From NCBI GenBank assembly GCA_039819065.1, contig JBCBSS010000015.1, positions 1 through 64,000 on the forward strand: a stretch of DNA of 64,000 bases. The letters run 5' to 3'. The translations under genes and the position numbers were made by a program. The DNA comes from JBCBSS01 sp039819065 (GTDB lineage Bacteria; Bacteroidota; Bacteroidia; Cytophagales; Cyclobacteriaceae). The notes below the pieces were generated by a model. The model made no database searches and had not been told where the DNA came from. It saw only the letters and a list, made by a program, of their open reading frames with translations. This document shows positions 49,889-58,534 of this stretch, piece by piece; positions within the stretch are counted from its first letter, which is position 1, and every line of letters begins with the position of its first letter.

Positions 49889-50308
49889 GTGAAGAAAATT
49901 CTCTCCATATCGCTGGCTTTAATTATGCTTACTACCAATATGGGGTTTGCAGTAGCCACCCATTATTGCGGTGGTCTGGCAGTAGAATCGAAGGTGGTAT
50001 TAGGTCATGAAGCATTGGATTGTGGAATGGCCAATATGGATAAGGATTGTAAAGCTCCTCCGCTGGAAGGTACGCATCTAAGTAAAAAGCCTTGCTGTGA
50101 AAACAAGTATCAATCCATTGATACTGAAGATAACTTCAAACCAACCATTGTTCAGAGTTTGGTCAATGTTGAGTTTGTAGCAGCATTTATTGTTACTTTC
50201 CTTCACTTACCCATTTCTTCTGTTAACGAAGAGCCACAATACGCGAATTATTCGCCCCCTCTGATTGATCAGGACATATCGGTCTTGCATCAAGTATTCC
50301 TTATATAG
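49889..50308 (+). CDS. HYC_CC_PP-family exported protein
   Basis: A 139-aa protein with a signal peptide (MKKILSISLALIMLTTNMGFAVA), then THYCGG, several spaced Cys, KKPCCENKY, and a late PP (YSPPLID), the features that name this Bacteroidota family. It is regularly next to CusA-type pumps and is presumably a periplasmic or membrane-bound copper or soft-metal binder. A second hydrophobic segment lies near residues 90-106. GTG 49889 gives the normal family N-terminus; TTG 49880 would start inside the -7 box. Confidence 0.78.
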   Translation: MKKILSISLALIMLTTNMGFAVATHYCGGLAVESKVVLGHEALDCGMANMDKDCKAPPLEGTHLSKKPCCENKYQSIDTEDNFKPTIVQSLVNVEFVAAFIVTFLHLPISSVNEEPQYANYSPPLIDQDISVLHQVFLI

Positions 50309-50422
50309 GATCGCATAATATGATTTCTGAAACCTTGCATGTCTGCCGGGTCAATAGGCTATTTGCCTTTTTGAACGAATTCATTCTGGCTCTACCAGAA
50401 TTCAATTCTAATCATTCATATT

Positions 50423-53400
50423 ATGCTGAATCGAATAATAAAGTACTTTTTAGAGAACAAATTGGTCACTGTTCTCATCCTCATGGGTTTCATTGCCTGG
50501 GGTATTGTGACCGCTCCATTTGGATGGCAAGTTGGAGCTCTGCCCTCCGATCCTGTCCCTGTTGATGCTATTCCGGATATTGGTGAAAACCAGCAAATTG
50601 TGTTCACTCAGTGGTCAGGGCGATCTCCTCAAGACATTGAAGATCAGATTTCGTATCCATTAACCACCTACCTGTTGGGAATTCCAGGAGTAAAATCCAT
50701 TCGAAGTTCCTCCATTTTTGGGTTCTCCAGTATCTACATCATCTTCAGTGAAGACATAGAATTTTACTGGTCAAGATCACGAATCTTGGAAAAGCTCAAC
50801 TCGCTCCCTTCGGGATTATTGCCGGATGCTGTGCAGCCAGCACTTGGGCCAGATGCCACCGCCCTTGGGCAAGTCTATTGGTACACCATTGAGGGACGAG
50901 ACAAGAATGGCAACCCAACAGGAGGTTGGGATCTCCATGAAATTCGCACCGTTCAGGACTTTTATGTCAAATATGGTCTCAACGCCACCGAGGGAGTTTC
51001 CGAAGTAGCTTCCATTGGCGGTTTTGTAAAGGAATATCAGATAGATGTAAATCCTGATGCGCTGAAAGCCTATAACATCCCTTTACATAAGGTGATGATG
51101 GCCGTCAAGAAATCTAATCGAGATGTGGGGGCCAAAACCATCGAGATCAATCAGGCCGAATACTTAGTACGTGGATTGGGCTATGTCAAAAAGGTAGAAG
51201 ACATTGAAAAGGCAGTAGTAGCTGTTCAGGACAATGTTCCTATAAGAGTTCAGGATATTGGAGTGGTGAGCCTGGGTCCTGCTACCCGCAGAGGACTGTT
51301 AGACAAAGACGGAGCAGAAGTAGTTGGTGGAGTAGTTGTCGCCCGGTATGGTTCCAACCCTTTGCAGGTGATCAACAATGTCAAAGACAAGATCAAAGAA
51401 ATTGCGCCAGGATTGCCTAAGAAAACCCTCAGCAATGGAGTAGAAAGTCAACTGACCATTGTTCCTTTCTATGATCGTTCTCAACTTATTTATGAAACTC
51501 TAGGAACGCTAGAGGAAGCCATTTCACTTCAATTACTCATCACCATTTTGGTCGTCATCGTGATGGTGTACAATCTAAGGGCATCATTTCTCATTTCGAG
51601 TATTCTGCCTATTTCAGTATTGATGGTGTTTATCGCTATGCGCTATTTTGGAGTGGATGCCAATATCGTGGCACTATCAGGTATCGCCATTGCCATTGGT
51701 ACGATGGTGGATTTGGGCGTTATCCTGTCTGAAAATATTATCAAGCATTTAGATGAAGCGCCTCCCAGTCAAAAACTGATAGATACGATTTACAATGGAG
51801 CATCGGAAGTTGCCACAGCGATACTGACGGCTGTTTCAACCACCATTGTGAGCTTTATTCCGGTCTTTACCATGCAAGCCGCAGAAGGGAAATTATTTGG
51901 CCCATTGGCCTTTACAAAAACCTTTGCTTTGATAGCCGCATTGCTGGTGAGTTTATTGATCATGCCTACATTGGCACATTGGTTTTTTGGCTTCAAAATC
52001 AATAACAAGTACCTCAAAAAATATGGGAGCTACGCCTTAGTACTTATTGGGATTGCAGGACTGTTCATTGGTCAGGTGTGGGGTGGCGTATTGCTTGTAC
52101 TGTTTGGGGTAATCGGAATCCTGAAGAATATTTTCAACGCTAAAAAAGAAAGCCTCTCAAAGCCTGTATCATTCCTTTTTAATTATGCCGAGTTAATCAT
52201 TGTACTCGTTGGCGTAATCTGGCTCTTAGCCAAATATTGGCTGCCACTAGGTGCCTCACAGTCCCTATTACTCAACTTTTTGTTTGTGACCCTACTGGTT
52301 GGCGTGATACTAGGTGGATTTACACTATTGGAGTATCAATATAAGAGCATCCTAAACTGGTGCCTGAACAACAGAGTCAAGTTTCTTTTAATCCCTTCAT
52401 TCATTGTACTACTTGGGGCTACTATTTGGCTGGGGTTTGATAAGGTGTTTGGCTTAGTGGCCAAAGGAGCTGAAGCGGTAAGCTGGGATATTAGTAATTC
52501 AAAAGGCTGGTCAGGTTTGGTCTCTACTTTCCCTGGAATCGAAAAAGAGTTCATGCCTTCACTGGACGAAGGAAGCTTCCTGCTTATGCCTACCTCCATG
52601 CCTCATTCCGGCATGGCGTATAACCGCAAGGTGGTTGGCCAGCTGGATATGCTGCTCTCTAATATTCCGGAGGTCGATCTAACAGTCGGGAAATTAGGAC
52701 GGGTAGAATCTGCATTGGATCCCGCACCCATCAGTATGTATGAAAATACCATCAACTACAAGCCGGAATACCTGCTGAATAAGAAAGGACACAGAGTTCG
52801 GTTTAAAGTCGATAAAGAAGGACGGTTTATACTCAAATCCGGTGATACACTAACCAACGAAGAGGCACTAAACCAGGGAATCGGTATTGAGGACTTGACG
52901 GCAGACAACAATGGCAAGTACTTCCGAAACTGGCGTTCTCATATTCAATCTCCTGATGATATATGGAATGAAATCATCAAGGTAACTAAGATACCTGGTG
53001 TCACGTCCGCCCCAAAGTTGCAGCCTATCGAAACCCGTCTGGTGATGCTACAAACAGGTATGCGAGCCCCCATGGGAATCAAAGTCTATGGCCCTGATCT
53101 TAAAACTATTGAAGCGTTTGGGATGCAACTAGAGGGAATACTCAAAGAAGTTCCTTCGGTAAAGGCAGAGGCGGTATTTGCTGATAGAATTGTGGGTAAG
53201 CCCTATTTGCATCTAAACATTGATCGGGAGGAAATCTCAAGATATGGTCTGAATGTAGAAGATATCCAGCAGACCATTGAAACGGCCATTGGTGGTATGA
53301 AAATCACTTCTACGGTGGAAGGAAGAGAGCGGTTTCCTGTTCGGGTACGCTACCCTCGGGAGCTAAGAGATGATCCCAACTCACTAAGTAAAATATTGAT

Positions 53401-54247
53401 AGCAACCCCAACAGGAGCGCAAATCCCAATGGGTCAGCTAGTAGATTTTGAATACGTCAGAGGGCCACAGGCTATCAAAAGTGAAGAGACTTTTCTAGTA
53501 GGTTATGTACTGTTTGATCGAAATGAAGGCTACTCGGAAGTAAGTGTGGTAAACGATGCACAAGAATTGATTCAGGAAAGAATTGATTCAGGAGAACTCA
53601 AAGTACCTGCTGGTATCAGCTACAAATTTTCAGGCAGTTATGAGAACCAGGTTCGAGCGGAAAAAAGGTTGTCTATCATCGTACCACTAGTACTTGGTAT
53701 CGTTTTTCTAATTCTCTATTTCCAATTCAAGTCTGTCACTACTTCACTCATGGTTTTCACGGGAATAGCCCTGGCCTTCAGTGGTGGATTTATCATGCTA
53801 TGGTTATACGGGCAGGCTTGGTTTGCAGACTTCTCTGTTTTTGGAACCAATTTCCGAGACCTCTTTCAAATGCATACCATCAATTTGAGTGTGGCAGTTT
53901 GGGTTGGCTTCATCGCATTGTTTGGCATTGCTACCGATGACGGGGTATTGATGGCCACCTACTTGGATCAAAGTTTTAAACGGAACAAAACGGACAATCT
54001 GAGAGGCTTGCGAGCTGCGGTAGTAGAAGCTGGTCAAAGACGGATTAAACCAGCAATCATGACTTCAGCGACCACCATTATCGCATTACTACCCATTTTG
54101 ACTTCCACCGGACGTGGATCAGATATCATGATTCCTATGGCCATCCCAGCCTTTGGAGGGATGATGATAGCTGCCGTCACCTACTTTATTGTGCCAGTGC
54201 TCTATGCCATACGTGAAGAACGAAAACTTAAAAAGCTACAATCATGA
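50423..54247 (+). CDS. cusA: CusA/CzcA-family heavy-metal RND permease
   Basis: A 1274-aa inner-membrane metal exporter of the HME class. Features are VDAIPDIGENQQIVFTQW near the start, SSIFGFSSIYIIF, NLRASFLISSILPISVLMVF, GIAIAIGTMVDLGVILSENI in helix 4 and TDDGVLMATYLDQ in helix 10. About 160 extra residues (about 525-685) with three or four hydrophobic segments split the usual architecture, whereas E. coli CusA is about 1050 aa. This long form recurs in Bacteroidota. Likely substrates are Cu(I)/Ag(I). It overlaps the TolC-type gene by 4 nt (ATGA) and forms the pump with the next two genes. Confidence 0.92.
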   Translation: MLNRIIKYFLENKLVTVLILMGFIAWGIVTAPFGWQVGALPSDPVPVDAIPDIGENQQIVFTQWSGRSPQDIEDQISYPLTTYLLGIPGVKSIRSSSIFGFSSIYIIFSEDIEFYWSRSRILEKLNSLPSGLLPDAVQPALGPDATALGQVYWYTIEGRDKNGNPTGGWDLHEIRTVQDFYVKYGLNATEGVSEVASIGGFVKEYQIDVNPDALKAYNIPLHKVMMAVKKSNRDVGAKTIEINQAEYLVRGLGYVKKVEDIEKAVVAVQDNVPIRVQDIGVVSLGPATRRGLLDKDGAEVVGGVVVARYGSNPLQVINNVKDKIKEIAPGLPKKTLSNGVESQLTIVPFYDRSQLIYETLGTLEEAISLQLLITILVVIVMVYNLRASFLISSILPISVLMVFIAMRYFGVDANIVALSGIAIAIGTMVDLGVILSENIIKHLDEAPPSQKLIDTIYNGASEVATAILTAVSTTIVSFIPVFTMQAAEGKLFGPLAFTKTFALIAALLVSLLIMPTLAHWFFGFKINNKYLKKYGSYALVLIGIAGLFIGQVWGGVLLVLFGVIGILKNIFNAKKESLSKPVSFLFNYAELIIVLVGVIWLLAKYWLPLGASQSLLLNFLFVTLLVGVILGGFTLLEYQYKSILNWCLNNRVKFLLIPSFIVLLGATIWLGFDKVFGLVAKGAEAVSWDISNSKGWSGLVSTFPGIEKEFMPSLDEGSFLLMPTSMPHSGMAYNRKVVGQLDMLLSNIPEVDLTVGKLGRVESALDPAPISMYENTINYKPEYLLNKKGHRVRFKVDKEGRFILKSGDTLTNEEALNQGIGIEDLTADNNGKYFRNWRSHIQSPDDIWNEIIKVTKIPGVTSAPKLQPIETRLVMLQTGMRAPMGIKVYGPDLKTIEAFGMQLEGILKEVPSVKAEAVFADRIVGKPYLHLNIDREEISRYGLNVEDIQQTIETAIGGMKITSTVEGRERFPVRVRYPRELRDDPNSLSKILIATPTGAQIPMGQLVDFEYVRGPQAIKSEETFLVGYVLFDRNEGYSEVSVVNDAQELIQERIDSGELKVPAGISYKFSGSYENQVRAEKRLSIIVPLVLGIVFLILYFQFKSVTTSLMVFTGIALAFSGGFIMLWLYGQAWFADFSVFGTNFRDLFQMHTINLSVAVWVGFIALFGIATDDGVLMATYLDQSFKRNKTDNLRGLRAAVVEAGQRRIKPAIMTSATTIIALLPILTSTGRGSDIMIPMAIPAFGGMMIAAVTYFIVPVLYAIREERKLKKLQS

Positions 54248-55479
54248 GAAAGAACATCATTTTACTATTGACCATCCTTGCTTGCGGCTTTTACGAACTT
54301 AAAGCGCAATCGCTGGAGGACTATTTCAAATTGGCCGCAGAAAATAACCCAGGGCTACAGGCCAGATACAAAGACTTTGAAGCAGCTCTTCAAAAGATAC
54401 CGCAAGCCAGCACCTTGCCGGATCCCACATTTTCATTCGGCTATTTCATATCACCTGTAGAGACGAGGGTTGGTCCACAAAGAGCCAGGTTCTCTTTGAC
54501 TCAAATGTTTCCATGGTTCGGCACTCTGAGATCAAAGGGAGACGCAGCAGCACTACTGGCTGATGCAAAATATGAAGCATTTCTGGATGCCCGAAACCAA
54601 CTCTATTACCAGGTAGCAGCTTCCTACTATCCATTGTATGAGCTGGAGCGGTGGACTGTACTGGAGCAGGAAAACATAGAAATACTCGAATCCTACAAAA
54701 CGATCTCCACTAAGCAATTTGAAAATGGTAATGGTGCTATGGTCGATGTGTTGCGAGTGGATATCATGCTCAAAGATGCCTCTACTAACCTTCAAATTCT
54801 GAAAGAGAAAAGAAAGCCGTTGCTGGCAGCATTCAATGCTTTGCTAAACAGAAATGAAAACGAGGAAGTGGTAATCAACGATACACTGGCAATCGAAACA
54901 CTACTGGATGACTATCGAAGGGATAGTCTGCTCCTGGACAATCCCATCCTTAAACAAATAGAACTCAAACTGAAGGCCAGTGAGGAAATGGAGCGAGTGG
55001 CTATCAAGCAAGGGTTGCCAAAGTTCGGTGTTGGGTTGGATTATGCCATTGTAGGAAATAGATCAGGGGTGGAATTGCCAGACAATGGTCAGGACATCCT
55101 GATGCCTATGGTTTCCATGAGCATTCCCATTTTTCGCAAGAAGTACAATGCAGCGATCAAAGAGACGCAGCTTTCACAGGAAAGCTATCAACTTCAACGA
55201 GAAGACTACACAAACCGTCTGATTTCCAACTATGAATCAACGGCCTTTGAGTTGGATAGAGAAAGGCAATTAATTGAACTCTACGATCAGCAGATCGAAG
55301 AATCCCAGCAAGCCCTTAACCTGCTCTACACCGCTTACAGCAACTCAGGAAAAGAATTTGAAGAGGTACTCAGGATGCAGCAGCAATTGCTGAAATACGA
55401 AAAAATGAAAGCCACAGCAATCACAAACTACCATACCGCACTGGCGAAACTCGATTACATCACAGCTAAAAAATACTAA
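54244..55479 (+). CDS. cusC: TolC-family outer-membrane factor (CusC-like)
   Basis: A 411-aa outer-membrane efflux protein with a signal peptide (about 1-22, ending LKAQS). Two long-helix repeats are visible: NPGLQARYKDFEAALQKIPQ with the DPTFSFGYF beta segment, and NPILKQIELKLKASEEMERV with LPKFGVGLDYAI. There is no lipobox, unlike the TolC of the other pump at 34552. It is shorter than E. coli CusC, as usual for Bacteroidota. Coupled to cusA by ATGA and separated from cusB by one base. Confidence 0.88.
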   Translation: MRKNIILLLTILACGFYELKAQSLEDYFKLAAENNPGLQARYKDFEAALQKIPQASTLPDPTFSFGYFISPVETRVGPQRARFSLTQMFPWFGTLRSKGDAAALLADAKYEAFLDARNQLYYQVAASYYPLYELERWTVLEQENIEILESYKTISTKQFENGNGAMVDVLRVDIMLKDASTNLQILKEKRKPLLAAFNALLNRNENEEVVINDTLAIETLLDDYRRDSLLLDNPILKQIELKLKASEEMERVAIKQGLPKFGVGLDYAIVGNRSGVELPDNGQDILMPMVSMSIPIFRKKYNAAIKETQLSQESYQLQREDYTNRLISNYESTAFELDRERQLIELYDQQIEESQQALNLLYTAYSNSGKEFEEVLRMQQQLLKYEKMKATAITNYHTALAKLDYITAKKY

Positions 55480-55480
55480 C

Positions 55481-57268
55481 ATGAAAATATCAATCAAGAC
55501 ATTAATCATAGTAGCCGTTTCTACCCTTGCAGGTGGATTATTGCTTGGCTGGCTATTCTTTGGAGGCTCAGAAAGTAGCCCAACGGAAGAACACAATCAC
55601 CCAACGGAAATGGCAGGGGAAACAACCTGGACCTGCTCGATGCATCCACAAATAAGAAGTAATGAGCCTGGAGACTGTCCCATCTGTGGCATGGACTTAA
55701 TTCCTGTTGATCAAGATGAGAATGAAGTCAGTGCAATGGCGGTAAGCATGTCACCTACAGCTATGCAACTGGCCAATGTAACCACCGAGATAGTTGGCAA
55801 AATGACGCCTGTAAAATCACTTCGTCTGAATGGTAAAGTGCAGGAAGATGAGCGACTCGTCTATTCTCAATCCTCTCACATTCCCGGTAGGATAGAAAAG
55901 CTGATGGTCAACTTCACCGGAGAATACATAACAAAAGGTAAACCTCTAGCCTACATCTATTCGCCTGATTTGGTTACTGCACAAGAAGAACTCTTTGAAG
56001 CGGTGAAGATCAGGGAAAGTCAGCCTGCACTCTACAAGGCAGCAAGAGGTAAACTAAAAAACTGGAAGCTAAATGATAGGCAGATTGACAACATCATCAG
56101 TTCTGGAGAACCTCTGGATGAGTTTCCGATCAACGCTGATATTTCAGGTTATGTGACGGAGAAAAACGTAAACCTCGGAGACTATATCAAAAGAGGCCAA
56201 TCCATTTACGAGATCGCCAATCTCTCTAAAGTCTGGGTACTGTTTGACCTTTATGAAAGCGATATGACCTGGGTGAAAAAAGGTGACTTGGTGACCTTTA
56301 CGGTAGCCTCACTTCCGGGAGAGGAATTTGAAGGTAAAATAGACTTCATAGATCCGGTAATTGATCCAAAGACGAGGGTGGCCAAAGCTCGACTGGAAGT
56401 AGCGAACAGAGACTTAAAACTCAAGCCTGAGATGTTTGTCTCCGGTACACTGAAGGCTCAGTTACCGATGCAGACCGATGTGGTGATTGTTCCTAAAACA
56501 GCCGTCATGTGGACGGGCGAACGATCCGTGGTATATGTGAAGGAAACTACCGGAAAAGGTATCAGCTTTTTGATGCGGGAAGTTAAGCTGGGAGCTGCGC
56601 TAGGTACAAGCTACCTCATCGAGGAAGGTCTTGAGCCGGGAGAAGAAATAGCCGTAAACGGTACTTTCAGTATTGATGCTGCGGCACAACTTGCTGGAAA
56701 ACCTAGCATGATGAGTCCTGAAGGTGGGCCAGCCATGACAGGTCATAATCATGGAGGTTCTATGCCAACCCCTGCGCAGACAACTCAATCTCAAGAAACA
56801 TCAATTAAACAAGTCACTATCAGTGGGGAAGCGAAGAAAACGCTCCAACCTCTTTTCACCGATTATCTGAAGGTAAAAGATGCACTGGTCAATGATAATT
56901 TGGAAGGAGCACAAAAAGCTGTAGCACTATTTCAGAAGAGCTTAGACAAGGTCAATATGTACCTTTTCACAGGTGATGCCCATCAAGTTTGGATGAACTA
57001 CAGCAGTCAGGCTAAGCAAGCTATACGGCACACTTCACATTTTCAGGACATAAAGGAAATGAGGAAAGCATTTCAACCATTATCTAATGCAATGATTGGA
57101 TTGGCCAAGGCTTTCGACCCAATAGATGAAGCCATGTATGTCCAGCACTGCCCTATGGCAGATAGCAATAATGGGGCTGATTGGCTTAGTCTTTCAGATG
57201 AAATCAAAAATCCCTATTTCGGAGCTTCCATGCTCACTTGTGGGGAAGTAACACAAGAACTTAAATAA
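55481..57268 (+). CDS. cusB: CusB-like adaptor with metal-binding and DUF3347 domains
   Basis: A 595-aa membrane fusion protein. An N-terminal anchor (about 8-28) is followed by a heavy-metal-binding domain WTCSMHPQIRSNEPGDCPICGMDL (about 50-73), then the adaptor core (barrel-sandwich with SHIPGRIEKLMVNFTGEY, beta barrel, membrane-proximal). A His/Met linker (MTGHNHGGSMP) leads to a C-terminal DUF3347 domain (about 445-595) with YVQHCPMADSNNGADWLS and MLTCGEV. The fused DUF3347 resembles the separate lipoprotein encoded next and may deliver periplasmic copper to the pump. Confidence 0.9.
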   Translation: MKISIKTLIIVAVSTLAGGLLLGWLFFGGSESSPTEEHNHPTEMAGETTWTCSMHPQIRSNEPGDCPICGMDLIPVDQDENEVSAMAVSMSPTAMQLANVTTEIVGKMTPVKSLRLNGKVQEDERLVYSQSSHIPGRIEKLMVNFTGEYITKGKPLAYIYSPDLVTAQEELFEAVKIRESQPALYKAARGKLKNWKLNDRQIDNIISSGEPLDEFPINADISGYVTEKNVNLGDYIKRGQSIYEIANLSKVWVLFDLYESDMTWVKKGDLVTFTVASLPGEEFEGKIDFIDPVIDPKTRVAKARLEVANRDLKLKPEMFVSGTLKAQLPMQTDVVIVPKTAVMWTGERSVVYVKETTGKGISFLMREVKLGAALGTSYLIEEGLEPGEEIAVNGTFSIDAAAQLAGKPSMMSPEGGPAMTGHNHGGSMPTPAQTTQSQETSIKQVTISGEAKKTLQPLFTDYLKVKDALVNDNLEGAQKAVALFQKSLDKVNMYLFTGDAHQVWMNYSSQAKQAIRHTSHFQDIKEMRKAFQPLSNAMIGLAKAFDPIDEAMYVQHCPMADSNNGADWLSLSDEIKNPYFGASMLTCGEVTQELK

Positions 57269-57288
57269 ATAGTAATACAAATAAATAA

Positions 57289-57855
57289 ATGATGAAAATG
57301 AACAAACTAAAATTCAATGTCGGGATAATTCTAGGAATTGTCTTATTGGCAGCTTGTGGAAATTCACAAAAGCAAACAACAGAAAATGACCATTCAGATC
57401 ATCAAGCTATGGATCATGCGGGTCACGATGCTCATCAATCTACGAAGCTTACAAAAGAGCAGACCCAACTAGTACTTGCTTCTTATCTCAAGGTAAAAGA
57501 TGCACTTGTGCAAACCAATGGGGAATCAGCAAGTACCGCAGCAAAAGGACTTCTGGACAACCTGGGAGACGGTAAGAGTGAACTTTTAGATAAAATACGA
57601 TTTGATACAGAACACATCAACGAAACAAAAGATGCGGGTCATCAGAGAGATCATTTCAATACCCTTTCAGATAATATCTATGAGTTGATAAAAGCCAGTT
57701 CAGCGAATGAAAATACGATATACCGGCAGTATTGCCCGATGGCTTTTGACAACAAAGGGGCATTCTGGCTGAGTGCTGAAGAGCAAATTCGAAATCCATA
57801 CTTCGGAGATCGCATGTTGACTTGTGGGAGCGTGAAGGAAGTAATCAGTAAATAA
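57289..57855 (+). CDS. DUF3347-domain lipoprotein
   Basis: A 188-aa protein with a lipobox (LLAAC, about Cys23), a His-rich linker (HSDHQAMDHAGHDAHQ) and a DUF3347 domain (about 60-186) with SYLKVKDALVQT, YRQYCPMAFDNKGAFWLS and FGDRMLTCGSVKEV. The CPM...C pair and His are probable copper ligands. The domain is paralogous to the CusB C-terminus 21 nt upstream, so one probably arose from the other. Predicted role: membrane-anchored metal chaperone for the pump. Confidence 0.85.
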   Translation: MMKMNKLKFNVGIILGIVLLAACGNSQKQTTENDHSDHQAMDHAGHDAHQSTKLTKEQTQLVLASYLKVKDALVQTNGESASTAAKGLLDNLGDGKSELLDKIRFDTEHINETKDAGHQRDHFNTLSDNIYELIKASSANENTIYRQYCPMAFDNKGAFWLSAEEQIRNPYFGDRMLTCGSVKEVISK

Positions 57856-57896
57856 GAAATCACAAGTATATAAATAACCTAAATAGAATAAAGGAG

Positions 57897-58460
57897 ATGG
57901 AAAACGAACAGAAACACAAAAACAACTACGGTAAATTCTTCGCCATGATTGCTGCCTCTATGGTAGCCATGTTCTTCTTAATGTATACGCACTCATACCA
58001 GATTATTGATCATTTCTGGTTCAGTGAAACCCGCTTTTTCATGACGCTTATTATGGCCGGGTCGATGATTATCATCATGCTGCTGTTTATGCTGAATATG
58101 TATAAAAAGCGCAATGTCAATATAGCCATCATTACACTGGGAGTCTTGCTTATTGCTGGGGGTATTGGACTTGTAAGAAGTCAGGTTACTGTCACGGGTG
58201 TAGACTATATGGAAGGGATGATTCCCCATCATTCGATAGCCATTTTAACCAGTGAAAGGGCTCAGATAAAAGATGTAAGAGTAAGAAAGCTGGCTAACGA
58301 AATCATCAAAGCACAGCGAAGAGAAATCATGGAAATGGAATGGTTGATAAATGATATCCGAGAAAATGGGACAGTAAAAACACAAGAAGAAGCAAAGAAC
58401 AGACCCATACCCAAATTCGAAGGTTCACTGCAAGAAGAAACTAAAGAATTAAATGAATAG
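57897..58460 (+). CDS. DUF305-domain membrane protein
   Basis: A 187-aa protein with three hydrophobic segments (about 14-32, 44-64 and 76-92) and a C-terminal DUF305 domain with the signature DYMEGMIPHHSIAILTSERA and a following helix (EIIKAQRREIMEMEWLI). DUF305 proteins (CopM-like) bind copper with Met/His residues. It is preceded by AAAGGAG 3 nt before the start, one of the few clear Shine-Dalgarno sequences in this window. It sits between the DUF3347 and CopB genes in the same direction, supporting a role in copper handling. Confidence 0.85.
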   Translation: MENEQKHKNNYGKFFAMIAASMVAMFFLMYTHSYQIIDHFWFSETRFFMTLIMAGSMIIIMLLFMLNMYKKRNVNIAIITLGVLLIAGGIGLVRSQVTVTGVDYMEGMIPHHSIAILTSERAQIKDVRVRKLANEIIKAQRREIMEMEWLINDIRENGTVKTQEEAKNRPIPKFEGSLQEETKELNE

Positions 58461-58534
58461 TGTAGGCTAAAAGCTGACCCTTTTATGAGAGCTACATAGG
58501 ATAGCTTGATTTTGACATATAAAAATTTAATACA

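Noticed and set aside
50320..50565. 81-codon frame between the HYC_CC_PP and cusA genes
   Set aside because: It overlaps the start of cusA in another frame and shows no family or signal features.
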